Source: an uncultured Kangiella sp. (GTDB taxonomy: Bacteria > Pseudomonadota > Gammaproteobacteria > Enterobacterales > Kangiellaceae). Taken from it: 64,000 nt of DNA. Below, piece after piece: positions 44,172 through 52,154 of the stretch. Made by a program: the position numbers and the translations under genes. Within the stretch, counting starts at the first letter, position 1. Each line of letters opens with the position of its first letter. Location: assembly GCA_950096615.1 (NCBI GenBank), contig CATNCP010000007.1:1-64000 (forward strand), written 5' to 3'. The notes under the pieces were generated by a model that made no database searches, was not told the origin of the DNA, and saw only the letters and a program-made list of their open reading frames with translations.

Positions 44172-46406
44172 TTAAAGAAGAGAGCTGTTTAAAAACAGCT
44201 CTCTCACAGCTTGGACGATATCGTCTTTACCTGGAAGTACAAATTCCCACGAGGTTCCGATTGGAATAAATGTGTCGTGGCCAGTGATTCGTTTAATCTT
44301 AGGTAGCTGTTCTAAACTCTCAATTAGACCAGTGATTAATTCTTCGCTTAAAGAGCCTGTTTTACGGCATTCATCAACGACCAAAACGTTTTGGTAGTTT
44401 TTGGCGATATCAGCTATTCCTTTATGATTCAGTGGTGCCAACCAGCGAATATCCATGACATCTACCGCGGTTTTGTATTTGTCTTTTAAAGTTTTCTGCG
44501 CTTGCTGTGATAAATAGTGTCCATTGCCATAACTAATAATTAAGGTCTTGCTTGGTTTTTTGCCTTCACTTGGATATAAGGCAGGTTCGCCAAAGTTAAC
44601 CGCTTCATTTGGCTCTGGGTAAACCCCAAGCCAGCCATTATCACCAGCTTCATGTAAGTCTTTGGCATGATACAGCGCGATAGGCTCTAAGAAGATCACC
44701 ACACGTTTTTGCTCATCCGCCAGTCGAACGGCTTCGCGTAACATTTTAGCGGCGTCTTGACCGTGAGAAGGGCAGGCGAGTATCACGCCTGGGATTTCAC
44801 GCAAGAAAGCGATTGAGTTATCGTTGTGGAAGTGACCACCGAACCCTTTTTGGTAGGCTAAGCCAGCGATGCGAATGACCATCGGGTTGGTGAACTGATT
44901 GTTAGAGAAGAAGGATAAGGTCGAAGCTTCACCGCGGATTTGGTCAACCGCGTTGTGCGTATAAGCTAGGAACTGAATCTCTGGAATCGGTAAGTAACCT
45001 AAATGCGCTGCACCAATAGCGTTACCTAAAATACTGGTTTCGTCTAGCATGGTGTCGAACACGCGATTTTCGCTAAAGCGTTTTTGTAAGTTCGTCGATA
45101 CGCTATACACACCGCCTTTCTTGCCGACGTCTTCACCAAACATAATAATGTTCGGGTATTGCTCCATCAGATCGGTCAGCGCGTAGTTGATTAGCTGTGC
45201 CATGCTTCTCGGTTTATCTAAGAACTTAAACTGACGGCCGATATCAAACAGCTCATGTCGTTTGCTAATGGTCGGCTGCGCTGGCTTTTCTTTCTTTGGA
45301 CATTCTGGTGCGACAGAGGCACATACTTCTTCAGCACTTGACAGTTTAGGTAGCTTTATCGCTTGCTCAGCGGCTTTCTCGACTTTCTGGCGTGTATTTT
45401 CATACATCGTCAAAATATCATCGGTAGACAAATAGCCAGCTTCGATACACAGGCGCGCGGAGTGAAGGAGTGGGTCTTGTGCTTCGGTAGCTTCGATATG
45501 CTCAACGGTGTGATACATGCTTTCTGTATCATTACCGGCATGTCCCATCAGGCGCACTGTCTTCATGTGTAAGAAAACCGGGCGACGTTCATAGCGTGCG
45601 ATTTCTTCGGCTTCTTGCGCCGCCATGTAAGCGTCGGGCAGGTGTAAGCCATTACACGGAATATACTCGATACTTTGACGGTTCTTAACGTTATTTTCGA
45701 TCCAGTTGTCAGGCGTTGATACCGAGATACCAATACCGTTATCTTCACAGATATAGACGAGCGGTAATGGCTCGCCCTTATAAGCTAAATATTGAGCAGC
45801 GTTGAAGGCAGATTGTGAGGTCGCATGGTTAAAGCTGGCATCACCAAAGTTGCATAAAATAACGCCATCGCTAGGCACTGTGGCATTAAAGCCAGTTCGA
45901 TAGGCGCGGCCTAAAGACCAGGCTGCGCCCATGGCTTTCGGCAGATGCGAGGCGATAGTACTGGTTTGCGGTGGCACAAACAGCTTGGCGGAGCCAAAAA
46001 CTTTGTGTCGTCCTTGCGATATCGGATCATCTTTAGCCGCTACCAGCGATAGGATTTGGTCGTTAATTGGATCGATATTCGGCACTTTACGTGAGCGCTC
46101 AGCCATCAAGGCACCTGACCGGTAGTGTAGAAAGGCCATGTCATCATGCCTAAACACTTTACCTAATGCGGCGTTACCTTCATGACCACTGCTACCAATG
46201 GTGTAAAAACCGATGCCCTGATCTTTTAAAATTCTAGCTCGCAGATCCAAGTGCCGACTGATAAGTTGCGACTCAAATAACTGCACAAACTCTTGTGGCG
46301 ACAGCTGTGAGGCGCTGGCTGGTATGTTACTGAGTTTATTTGGAAATTTAGCGGTTTTGAGTGCGATTAGGAAGTTCTGATCGATGACACTGGCACGGTC
46401 GAGCAT
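44172..46406 (-). CDS. 2-oxoacid dehydrogenase E1, fused alpha and beta subunits
   Basis: A 744-residue thiamine-diphosphate enzyme. The alpha part (about 40-350) has the TPP motif NFGDASFNHATSQ...CEDNGIGI, and GSSGHEGNAALG. The beta part (about 400-744) has MFGEDVGKKGG and RIAGLAYQKGFGGHFHNDNS. The fusion order alpha-beta is as in the branched-chain or acetoin-type E1 fusions found in some bacteria. It decarboxylates a 2-oxoacid and passes the acyl group to an E2 lipoamide subunit; no E2 or E3 gene is adjacent. The substrate is probably branched-chain 2-oxoacids, which I infer from similarity only. No Shine-Dalgarno is obvious. Confidence 0.85.
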   Translation of the reverse strand: MLDRASVIDQNFLIALKTAKFPNKLSNIPASASQLSPQEFVQLFESQLISRHLDLRARILKDQGIGFYTIGSSGHEGNAALGKVFRHDDMAFLHYRSGALMAERSRKVPNIDPINDQILSLVAAKDDPISQGRHKVFGSAKLFVPPQTSTIASHLPKAMGAAWSLGRAYRTGFNATVPSDGVILCNFGDASFNHATSQSAFNAAQYLAYKGEPLPLVYICEDNGIGISVSTPDNWIENNVKNRQSIEYIPCNGLHLPDAYMAAQEAEEIARYERRPVFLHMKTVRLMGHAGNDTESMYHTVEHIEATEAQDPLLHSARLCIEAGYLSTDDILTMYENTRQKVEKAAEQAIKLPKLSSAEEVCASVAPECPKKEKPAQPTISKRHELFDIGRQFKFLDKPRSMAQLINYALTDLMEQYPNIIMFGEDVGKKGGVYSVSTNLQKRFSENRVFDTMLDETSILGNAIGAAHLGYLPIPEIQFLAYTHNAVDQIRGEASTLSFFSNNQFTNPMVIRIAGLAYQKGFGGHFHNDNSIAFLREIPGVILACPSHGQDAAKMLREAVRLADEQKRVVIFLEPIALYHAKDLHEAGDNGWLGVYPEPNEAVNFGEPALYPSEGKKPSKTLIISYGNGHYLSQQAQKTLKDKYKTAVDVMDIRWLAPLNHKGIADIAKNYQNVLVVDECRKTGSLSEELITGLIESLEQLPKIKRITGHDTFIPIGTSWEFVLPGKDDIVQAVRELFLNSSLL
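44179..44204. terminator. 12-bp perfect hairpin at the end of the fused E1 gene
   Basis: AGAGAGCTGTTT and AAACAGCTCTCT pair perfectly around an AA loop. It lies inside the last codons of the minus-strand E1 gene, 30 bases past the stop of the convergent Sel1 gene. There is no U-run; it could stabilise or end either transcript. Confidence 0.4.
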
Positions 46407-46597
46407 TGTAATAATTTTATGTGATTATAAGTTGGGGATTAGTATGCTTTATGGCTATAAGGATGTCACTCCAAGCACAACTGGTTGGATCAGATCGGTA
46501 AGCCTTTACAATGATTCACTTCGCATAGGTTCATTGAAACGGCGAATGTGTTAAAGTAGCGCCAACATAATATAAGGTTAGGTTATATCGAAACGGT

Positions 46598-47566
46598 ATG
46601 AAAGTTTATAACAACGTTCTAGAGATGGTTGGCGAAACGCCAATGGTTAAGTTTCAGAAAATGAATACTGGAAAGTGCCAGTTGTTCGGCAAGCTAGAGT
46701 CGCAAAACCCTGGTGCCTCAATCAAAGATCGTATCGCGATCACGATGGTTGAAACCGCTGAGAAAGAAGGCTGGATCAAGCCGGGTGATACTTTGATTGA
46801 AGCGACGGCAGGTAATACAGGCCTCGGCCTAGCTATGGTTGCTGCACAGAAGGGTTATAAACTAAAAATCGTCATGCCTGATAAAATGAGCATGGAAAAA
46901 GAATATAACTTACGTGCCTTTGGTGCCGAAGTCATGCGTACCCGTTCAGACGTGGGCAAAGGTCATCCAGAGTACTACCAAGACGTTGCTAAGCGTTTGT
47001 CTGAAGAAAATGGTTGGTATTTTATTAACCAATTCTCGAATCCTTCTAATATTGCGGCACACTATATGACGACTGCACCTGAAATCTGGGAGCAATTAGA
47101 CGGTAAGGTTGATGCAATCGTTTTAGGCGTTGGTTCTGGCGGAACCGTTACTGGTATTGGTCGTTTCTTGAAAGAAAAGAACCCTGATGTGGATATCGTG
47201 CTAGCGGATCCGGATGGCTCAATCTTAACTCATTACCACGAAACTGGCGAAATGTCAGAAGCGGGTAGCTGGGTTATCGAAGGCATCGGTGAAGATTTTA
47301 TTCCTGATATCTGTGACATGAGCTTATTCACAAAAGCTTATACAGTTACTGATAAAGAGTCTTTAAATACCGCGCGCGAATTGATGCTGAAAGAATCTGT
47401 GATGGGCGGTTCTTCGACAGGTACGTTAGTCGCGGCAGCATTGAAGTATTGCCAAGATCAAACTGAGCCTAAAAATGTTGTGACCTTTGTGTGTGACACG
47501 GGTAATCGCTACTTATCCAAAATGTACAATGACGAGTGGATGAAAGAACAAGGCTTCTTATCATGA
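46598..47566 (+). CDS. Cystathionine beta-synthase-like PLP enzyme
   Basis: A 322-residue fold-type II PLP enzyme. PLP lysine is in PGASIKDRI, and the phosphate-binding loop is GVGSGGTVTG. Several blocks favour cystathionine beta-synthase over cysteine synthase: MPDKMSMEKEYNLRAFGAE, DPDGSIL, IEGIGEDFIP and the C-terminal MYNDEWMKEQGFL, all shared with eukaryotic CBS. It lacks the regulatory CBS-domain tail. With the downstream gamma-lyase it would make cysteine from homocysteine and serine. Its stop overlaps the start of a small membrane protein by four bases. Confidence 0.88.
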   Translation: MKVYNNVLEMVGETPMVKFQKMNTGKCQLFGKLESQNPGASIKDRIAITMVETAEKEGWIKPGDTLIEATAGNTGLGLAMVAAQKGYKLKIVMPDKMSMEKEYNLRAFGAEVMRTRSDVGKGHPEYYQDVAKRLSEENGWYFINQFSNPSNIAAHYMTTAPEIWEQLDGKVDAIVLGVGSGGTVTGIGRFLKEKNPDVDIVLADPDGSILTHYHETGEMSEAGSWVIEGIGEDFIPDICDMSLFTKAYTVTDKESLNTARELMLKESVMGGSSTGTLVAAALKYCQDQTEPKNVVTFVCDTGNRYLSKMYNDEWMKEQGFLS

Positions 47567-47856
47567 GCCAAGACAAGCAATTAACGCCACCAACGGCTAA
47601 CATCTCTATGTGGCTGTTATTATTAGATATTATTGGGATGGCTCTGGTGGTTTTTGCGGGTTACGAAATCTACTTAATCAACGAAAAGAACTCAGGCGTG
47701 CTTGCTGAGCACTTCACTTGGCCACATTACCCTTGGGTTATCATGGGGTTGGGGGTTCTACTGATGATTCCTTTTCATAAACAAGTCTTTAGCTTGTTTA
47801 GAAAGGTTAAGCAGTATCAAAAAGAGCTCGCCAAAAAGAATCGTCCTGATTTTTAA
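47563..47856 (+). CDS. Two-helix membrane protein within the transsulfuration cluster
   Basis: A 97-residue protein starting at the ATG of an ATGA overlap with the upstream gene. It has two membrane segments (about 16-38 and 58-76) and a basic C-terminal tail (FRKVKQYQKELAKKNRPDF). I do not recognise the family. The position between a beta-synthase and a gamma-lyase gene suggests involvement in sulfur-compound transport or enzyme anchoring, but there is no direct evidence. Confidence 0.65.
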   Translation: MSQDKQLTPPTANISMWLLLLDIIGMALVVFAGYEIYLINEKNSGVLAEHFTWPHYPWVIMGLGVLLMIPFHKQVFSLFRKVKQYQKELAKKNRPDF

Positions 47857-47904
47857 AACTCGTATTGTGTGAAATAAAATCATCCTACCCTTGAAATTTG
47901 CTGT

Positions 47905-47935
47905 AATGACTAGATGTTATAAGCATCTAGTCATT
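47905..47935 (+). promoter_or_regulatory. Perfect 12-bp inverted repeat before the gamma-lyase gene
   Basis: AATGACTAGATG and CATCTAGTCATT are perfect complements around loop TTATAAG, 44 bases before the gamma-lyase ATG. There is no U-run. It could be an operator, an attenuator-like hairpin, or the 3' end of the upstream mRNA. Confidence 0.45.
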
Positions 47936-47978
47936 CTGAAGCCAAAACGAGCTTAACGATATAACCAATAGGTATTAT

Positions 47979-49154
47979 ATGTCAGACAAGAAATTTAAGT
48001 TTGCCAGTCGTGTGATCCATGCTGGTCAAGAGCCGGAACCCATTACTGGTGCGGTGATGCCACCGATTTTCACGACTTCGACTTACGCCCAGCCATCTCC
48101 AGGTGAGCATACGGGTTATGAATATTCGCGTAGCCAGAACCCAACGCGTATGGCTTATGAGCGTTGTATCGCGGATTTAGAAAACGGTAAGCAGGGTTAT
48201 GCTTTCGCTTCTGGTATGGCAGCGACTAGCACGATTCTTGAGTTATTAGACGCTGGTTCGCACGTTATCGCGATGGATGACTTATATGGCGGAACTTTCC
48301 GTTTATTCGACAAAGTTCGCAAGCGCACAGCGAATTTAGAGTTTAGCTTCGAGAACTTGTCTGATTTAAGTAATTTGGAAAAGGCGCTTAAACCAAACAC
48401 TAAGATGATTTGGGTTGAGAGTCCGACTAATCCAATGTTGAAAGTGGTTGATATGAAAGCGATTGCTGACTTCGCTAAGAAGCATAACTTGATCGCTATC
48501 GCGGATAACACATTCGCCACGCCATTTAACCAAACGCCTTTAGACTTTGGTTTCGATATCGTGATGCACTCAGCGACTAAATACCTAAACGGTCACTCGG
48601 ACATTGTTGGCGGTGTTGCGGTGGTTGGTGATAATGATGAATTGCGTGAGCAAATGGCGTTCTTGCATAACTCAGCAGGCGCGATTCAAGGCCCATTCGA
48701 CAGCTATTTAGCGCTTCGTGGTCTGAAAACCCTTGCGCTTCGTATGCGTCAGCATAACGAGAATGGTCAGAAAGTGGCTGAGTTCCTCAGTAATCATCCA
48801 CAAATTGACAAAGTGTATTACCCAGGCCTAGAGTCACACCCACAGCACGATCTTGCTAAAAGCCAAATGAAAGGCTTTAGTGGCATGGTTTCAGTATTGG
48901 TAAAAGGCGACACTGAAGAAGAAGCAGCGAAGAACTCGCATGAGTTCATGAAGAAGCTGAAAGTCTTTACTCTGGCAGAAAGTTTGGGCGGCATTGAAAG
49001 CTTATCGAACCACCCAGCAATCATGACTCACGCCGCTGTACCGCATGAGATTCGCCAAGAAATTGGTATTTTAGATAACTTAGTGCGTTTATCTGTAGGT
49101 GTTGAGGATATTGATGATATTCTTGAAGATCTAGATTCGGCTTTAAAGTTCTAA
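47979..49154 (+). CDS. Cystathionine gamma-lyase / gamma-synthase family PLP enzyme
   Basis: A 391-residue fold-type I PLP enzyme. The PLP lysine is in HSATKYLNGHSD; YEYSRSQNPT, SGMAATS and the C-terminal ESLGGIESLSNHPAIMTHA are family hallmarks, and the last favours gamma-lyase over MetB. It would cleave cystathionine to cysteine, 2-oxobutyrate and ammonia, completing reverse transsulfuration with the synthase upstream. A gamma-synthase role in methionine synthesis cannot be ruled out from sequence alone. A terminator follows. Confidence 0.88.
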   Translation: MSDKKFKFASRVIHAGQEPEPITGAVMPPIFTTSTYAQPSPGEHTGYEYSRSQNPTRMAYERCIADLENGKQGYAFASGMAATSTILELLDAGSHVIAMDDLYGGTFRLFDKVRKRTANLEFSFENLSDLSNLEKALKPNTKMIWVESPTNPMLKVVDMKAIADFAKKHNLIAIADNTFATPFNQTPLDFGFDIVMHSATKYLNGHSDIVGGVAVVGDNDELREQMAFLHNSAGAIQGPFDSYLALRGLKTLALRMRQHNENGQKVAEFLSNHPQIDKVYYPGLESHPQHDLAKSQMKGFSGMVSVLVKGDTEEEAAKNSHEFMKKLKVFTLAESLGGIESLSNHPAIMTHAAVPHEIRQEIGILDNLVRLSVGVEDIDDILEDLDSALKF

Positions 49155-49173
49155 GTCAAAGCTGGAATTAATG

Positions 49174-49202
49174 AAAAAGGCGCCTGATTAGGCGCCTTTT
49201 TT
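49174..49202 (+). terminator. Rho-independent terminator after the gamma-lyase gene
   Basis: AAAAAGGCGCC and GGCGCCTTTTTT pair around a TGATTA loop, 19 bases after the stop, ending in six T residues. Confidence 0.93.
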
Positions 49203-49232
49203 GTGTTTTGTACCAATGTTTCAGCAGTGGTT

Positions 49233-49661
49233 TTACCAAACCTTGTCTTTATCGCCTTTGCGGACTGTGTAGGCTGCGATATATGCGCTAAAAAATAATG
49301 CTGGTGCAAAGGGCAGCAGCGCTTGCTCAAAGAAAACACCGCCGAGCCAAGCGAGTAACCCTAAAACGGCGAAACTTTGCTCCACGAATATTAGGTGTGA
49401 ACGCTTTCTTATACCTACCAGGTTGAGTCTTAACCATAAAGGTTTAGCCTTCCACTCTTCTGTACTTTTGTCTATCACGATAATCTCCTTTTGTAATGTT
49501 TCGATATCAGTGTCGAAAACAGCAGCAAGAGATTTTAATGACTCCAAACTGGCACGGTTGCCACTTTCAATCCGTTGAATGGTGCGAATACTGATTCCAC
49601 TCAGAATGGACAGTTGTTCTTGTGACCAGTGTTTTTGTTCGCGCAGTTTTTTCACAATCAT
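49233..49661 (-). CDS. XRE-family regulator fused to a two-helix membrane domain
   Basis: A 142-residue protein. Residues 4-58 form an XRE helix-turn-helix (LREQKHWSQEQLSILSGIS, IQRIESGNRASLESL). After a linker, residues about 92-130 form two membrane helices of the 2TM type. The DNA-binding domain would thus sit at the inner membrane. Target genes are unknown. It stands alone between the gamma-lyase terminator and the spermidine-synthase-like gene. Confidence 0.82.
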   Translation of the reverse strand: MIVKKLREQKHWSQEQLSILSGISIRTIQRIESGNRASLESLKSLAAVFDTDIETLQKEIIVIDKSTEEWKAKPLWLRLNLVGIRKRSHLIFVEQSFAVLGLLAWLGGVFFEQALLPFAPALFFSAYIAAYTVRKGDKDKVW

Positions 49662-49791
49662 GAGTTTCTCTCTCGTAGCTGTTTCAGGAGGAAATTATCC
49701 ATAAAACAGTGACTGGCGGTGACGACAAGCGCCCGTCAGTGGGGCGACAGCCTTATAAATCATAGGGTTATAGATGGAGCGTTAAAACGAG

Positions 49792-50694
49792 TTACTTCAA
49801 TAAATTCGCTGGAGAATACTGATCGGTCAGTACTTTCGCATCAGTGTCCCAGTTAATCTCATCACTAATAGCGTCAAACACTCGAGTGGCATCAACCCCG
49901 TATTCTAATAGTTGATCTTGATATTGCCCAACTTTGGATTTCAAAGATTCTATTGAAGGTAATGGTTCATTACTGACGACAATAACGCGGTTGGTCTTTT
50001 CGTCTTTAAAGTGTATCTGGTATAACCCGCCAAAAACCTCTTGATAGGTCGCTGACTCGTGGTGGAATAGGGCGCTTGAGCTGAAGGTGTTGGCCATGAT
50101 GATGCCGCCCGGTTTCAGTAAGCCTTTGACTTCTTCGAGGTATTCTTGGGTCATCATGTGTTCAGGAATATAGTCGCTGTTGAAAGCATCGAGTAGGATA
50201 AAGTCATAGCGCCTGTCTTTGCGCAAAGCACGCTTCACAAACACTCGGCCATCGCGCACGTGCGTCTCATATTGTTTATTATTGTCGGTGTAGCCAAAGT
50301 ATTTTTTCGCCATATCAGCCACAACATCATCAATCTCGACAGAAACAATGTTGGCATTTGGATATAGTTCTTTATAGCGATTAACCAGTACACCGCCGCC
50401 TAAGCCAACCACCAACATATCCTTGGGGTCTTCTAAAAAGAAAGTCGCGCCCATGGCGAGCTTGTAATAATCGAAAACCAGCTCTTTGGGTCTTTCATCG
50501 AAGGTACAGGACTGACTGAGATCGTTACGGCTTTTCTTGCGAAAGCGCATACAGGTGAGACCGACCTCTTTCACAATATACACGTTTTGATATAGAGAGC
50601 GTTCTTCTTCAACAATGTTCGCTTTGCTATCCATTGGCGTAAAAGATAAGCCGATTAACGTAGCGGTTAAAAGGCCAAGCATGAATTTATTCAT
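49792..50694 (-). CDS. Spermidine synthase-like methyltransferase-fold protein, exported
   Basis: A 300-residue protein with a signal-peptide-like N-terminus (FMLGLLTATLIGLSFTPM). The class I nucleotide-binding loop VVGLGGGVL, the acidic EIDDVV and the LLDAFNSDYIPEHM block are spermidine-synthase-like. A periplasmic location would be odd for an aminopropyltransferase, so it may have another role. It overlaps the upstream membrane gene by eight bases. In many proteobacteria these two parts form one fused membrane/synthase protein; here they are split. Confidence 0.8.
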   Translation of the reverse strand: MNKFMLGLLTATLIGLSFTPMDSKANIVEEERSLYQNVYIVKEVGLTCMRFRKKSRNDLSQSCTFDERPKELVFDYYKLAMGATFFLEDPKDMLVVGLGGGVLVNRYKELYPNANIVSVEIDDVVADMAKKYFGYTDNNKQYETHVRDGRVFVKRALRKDRRYDFILLDAFNSDYIPEHMMTQEYLEEVKGLLKPGGIIMANTFSSSALFHHESATYQEVFGGLYQIHFKDEKTNRVIVVSNEPLPSIESLKSKVGQYQDQLLEYGVDATRVFDAISDEINWDTDAKVLTDQYSPANLLK

Positions 50695-51307
50695 TAGTAA
50701 GCTCCGCTTTTTCAGCTTTTGGAAGAGGTTTCGGGAATAGCATAGCGATCACTCCCACCACGGCTAAGACAATGGTCACACCGTACAAAATAGAGTCTAA
50801 CTCAAACCATAGCACGAGATAAAAAGATGTCATGATCGTGCCCAGCGCGCTTCCCAGCGTTGATACAAAGTAGAGGAAGCCAGCGGTTTGACCGCTACTT
50901 TCAGCATTAGCCACCAACAAACGTACCGAATAAGGAGCGACCATCCCCATAATGGTGGTCGGTACTAGGAATAAGATGATGGAGCTCACTAAAGAACCAT
51001 AGCGCGGATCCTCTATCTTCATGAAAACCCAGTCTGACAACTCTGAATGCCAAATGTCCAGCGGCAACGTGGTAAACGATGCTGCAAGAAAGATTACGCC
51101 ATATTTACGGGTGTTCGGTTCTTTTAGAGAGAGTTTACCGCCTACAAGGTAGCCAATAGAGAGGGCGAGCATAAAAACGGTGATGATACTGCCCCAAACA
51201 TAAACGCTGCCACCAAAGTAGGGCGATAAGATTTTTCCGCCCAACAGCTCAACGGTCATGATGGAAAAGCCCATAATAAAGGCGCAAATTAGAACAAGAG
51301 TATTCAT
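50687..51307 (-). CDS. Membrane protein related to the N-terminal part of fused spermidine synthases
   Basis: A 206-residue protein with about six membrane segments and the family start LICAFIMGFSIMTVELLGG, followed by KILSPYFGGSVYVWGSI. I chose the ATG at 51307 over one 20 codons upstream because the shorter form begins directly with the first membrane helix. It is the hydrophobic half of a membrane/spermidine-synthase pair and overlaps the soluble half by eight bases. Confidence 0.8.
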   Translation of the reverse strand: MNTLVLICAFIMGFSIMTVELLGGKILSPYFGGSVYVWGSIITVFMLALSIGYLVGGKLSLKEPNTRKYGVIFLAASFTTLPLDIWHSELSDWVFMKIEDPRYGSLVSSIILFLVPTTIMGMVAPYSVRLLVANAESSGQTAGFLYFVSTLGSALGTIMTSFYLVLWFELDSILYGVTIVLAVVGVIAMLFPKPLPKAEKAELTNE

Positions 51308-51425
51308 AGATTGAGTTATAGAATTTATTGGTTCACCTGATAATAAGCGAATGCACATAAATGTCAAAGTTTGTGAAGAGCTCGTGAAATATATAAATCC
51401 TTAATATTCTGATACTTATATTCTA

Positions 51426-51454
51426 TTGGGTCGATAAAATGATCGTGGTAGAAT
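51426..51454 (+). promoter_or_regulatory. Probable sigma-70 promoter of sodB
   Basis: TTGGGT (51426-51431) and TAGAAT (51449-51454) are separated by 17 bases. A CGAT...ATCG inverted repeat sits in the spacer (51432-51445). The ATG at 51497 is 43 bases downstream of the -10. Confidence 0.55.
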
Positions 51455-51496
51455 GGGGACTTTATATTTAAAGCGTGAATTAATCAGGAGATTAAC

Positions 51497-52078
51497 ATGG
51501 CAATTGAACTACCAGAATTACCTTATGGTCGTGATGCACTAGCACCACATATCTCGGAAGAAACGATCAATTATCACTACGGTAAGCACCACAACGCTTA
51601 CGTGACTAACTTGAACAAGATGATTGAAGGCACAGATTTCGAAGGTAAGGCGCTAGAAGACATCATCCGTACATCTGAAGGTGGTGTGTTCAACAATGCT
51701 GCACAAGTTTGGAACCACACTTTCTACTGGAACAGCTTAAGCCCTAACGGCGGTGGCGAGCCTTCAAGTTCTATCGCTGACGCAATTAACGCTGCTTTCG
51801 GTTCATTCGCTGACTTCAAAGAGAAGTTCACAGCAAGCGCAGCCGGCAACTTTGGTTCAGGTTGGACTTGGTTGGTTAAAAATGCTTCAGGTTCACTTGA
51901 AATCGTTAATACAAGCAATGCCGACACGCCAATCACTGACGCTGGTGTTACGCCACTACTAACAGTAGACGTGTGGGAACACGCTTACTACGTAGACTAC
52001 CGTAACGCTCGTCCAGAGTACTTGAAAAACTTCTGGGAGCTAGTGAACTGGGACTTCGCAGAGAAAAACTTTGCATAA
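51497..52078 (+). CDS. sodB: Superoxide dismutase, iron type
   Basis: A 193-residue enzyme that converts superoxide to peroxide and oxygen in the cytoplasm. Metal ligands are visible: H in [11 protein letters not shown] in VWNHTFYWN, and D/H in [28 protein letters not shown] and the AAGNFGSGW block are of the Fe-type. TCAGGAG precedes the ATG. It is monocistronic with an intrinsic terminator. No Fur box was recognised at its promoter. Confidence 0.96.
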   Translation: MAIELPELPYGRDALAPHISEETINYHYGKHHNAYVTNLNKMIEGTDFEGKALEDIIRTSEGGVFNNAAQVWNHTFYWNSLSPNGGGEPSSSIADAINAAFGSFADFKEKFTASAAGNFGSGWTWLVKNASGSLEIVNTSNADTPITDAGVTPLLTVDVWEHAYYVDYRNARPEYLKNFWELVNWDFAEKNFA

Positions 52079-52109
52079 TCCAAGACAATTTGTCTAAGAC
52101 GTTCCAATT

Positions 52110-52139
52110 AAAAAGCCCAGCATTTGCTGGGCTTTTTTG
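52110..52139 (+). terminator. Rho-independent terminator after sodB
   Basis: AAAAGCCCAGCA and TGCTGGGCTTTT pair around a TT loop, followed by a T-run. It separates sodB from the convergent TonB receptor gene. Confidence 0.93.
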
Positions 52140-52154
52140 TGCGCTGACTAAGGT

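Noticed and set aside
46598-47566. O-acetylserine sulfhydrylase (CysK/CysM) for the PLP enzyme
   Set aside because: DPDGSIL, IEGIGEDFIP and the C-terminal block match cystathionine beta-synthase better, and the gene is followed by a gamma-lyase.
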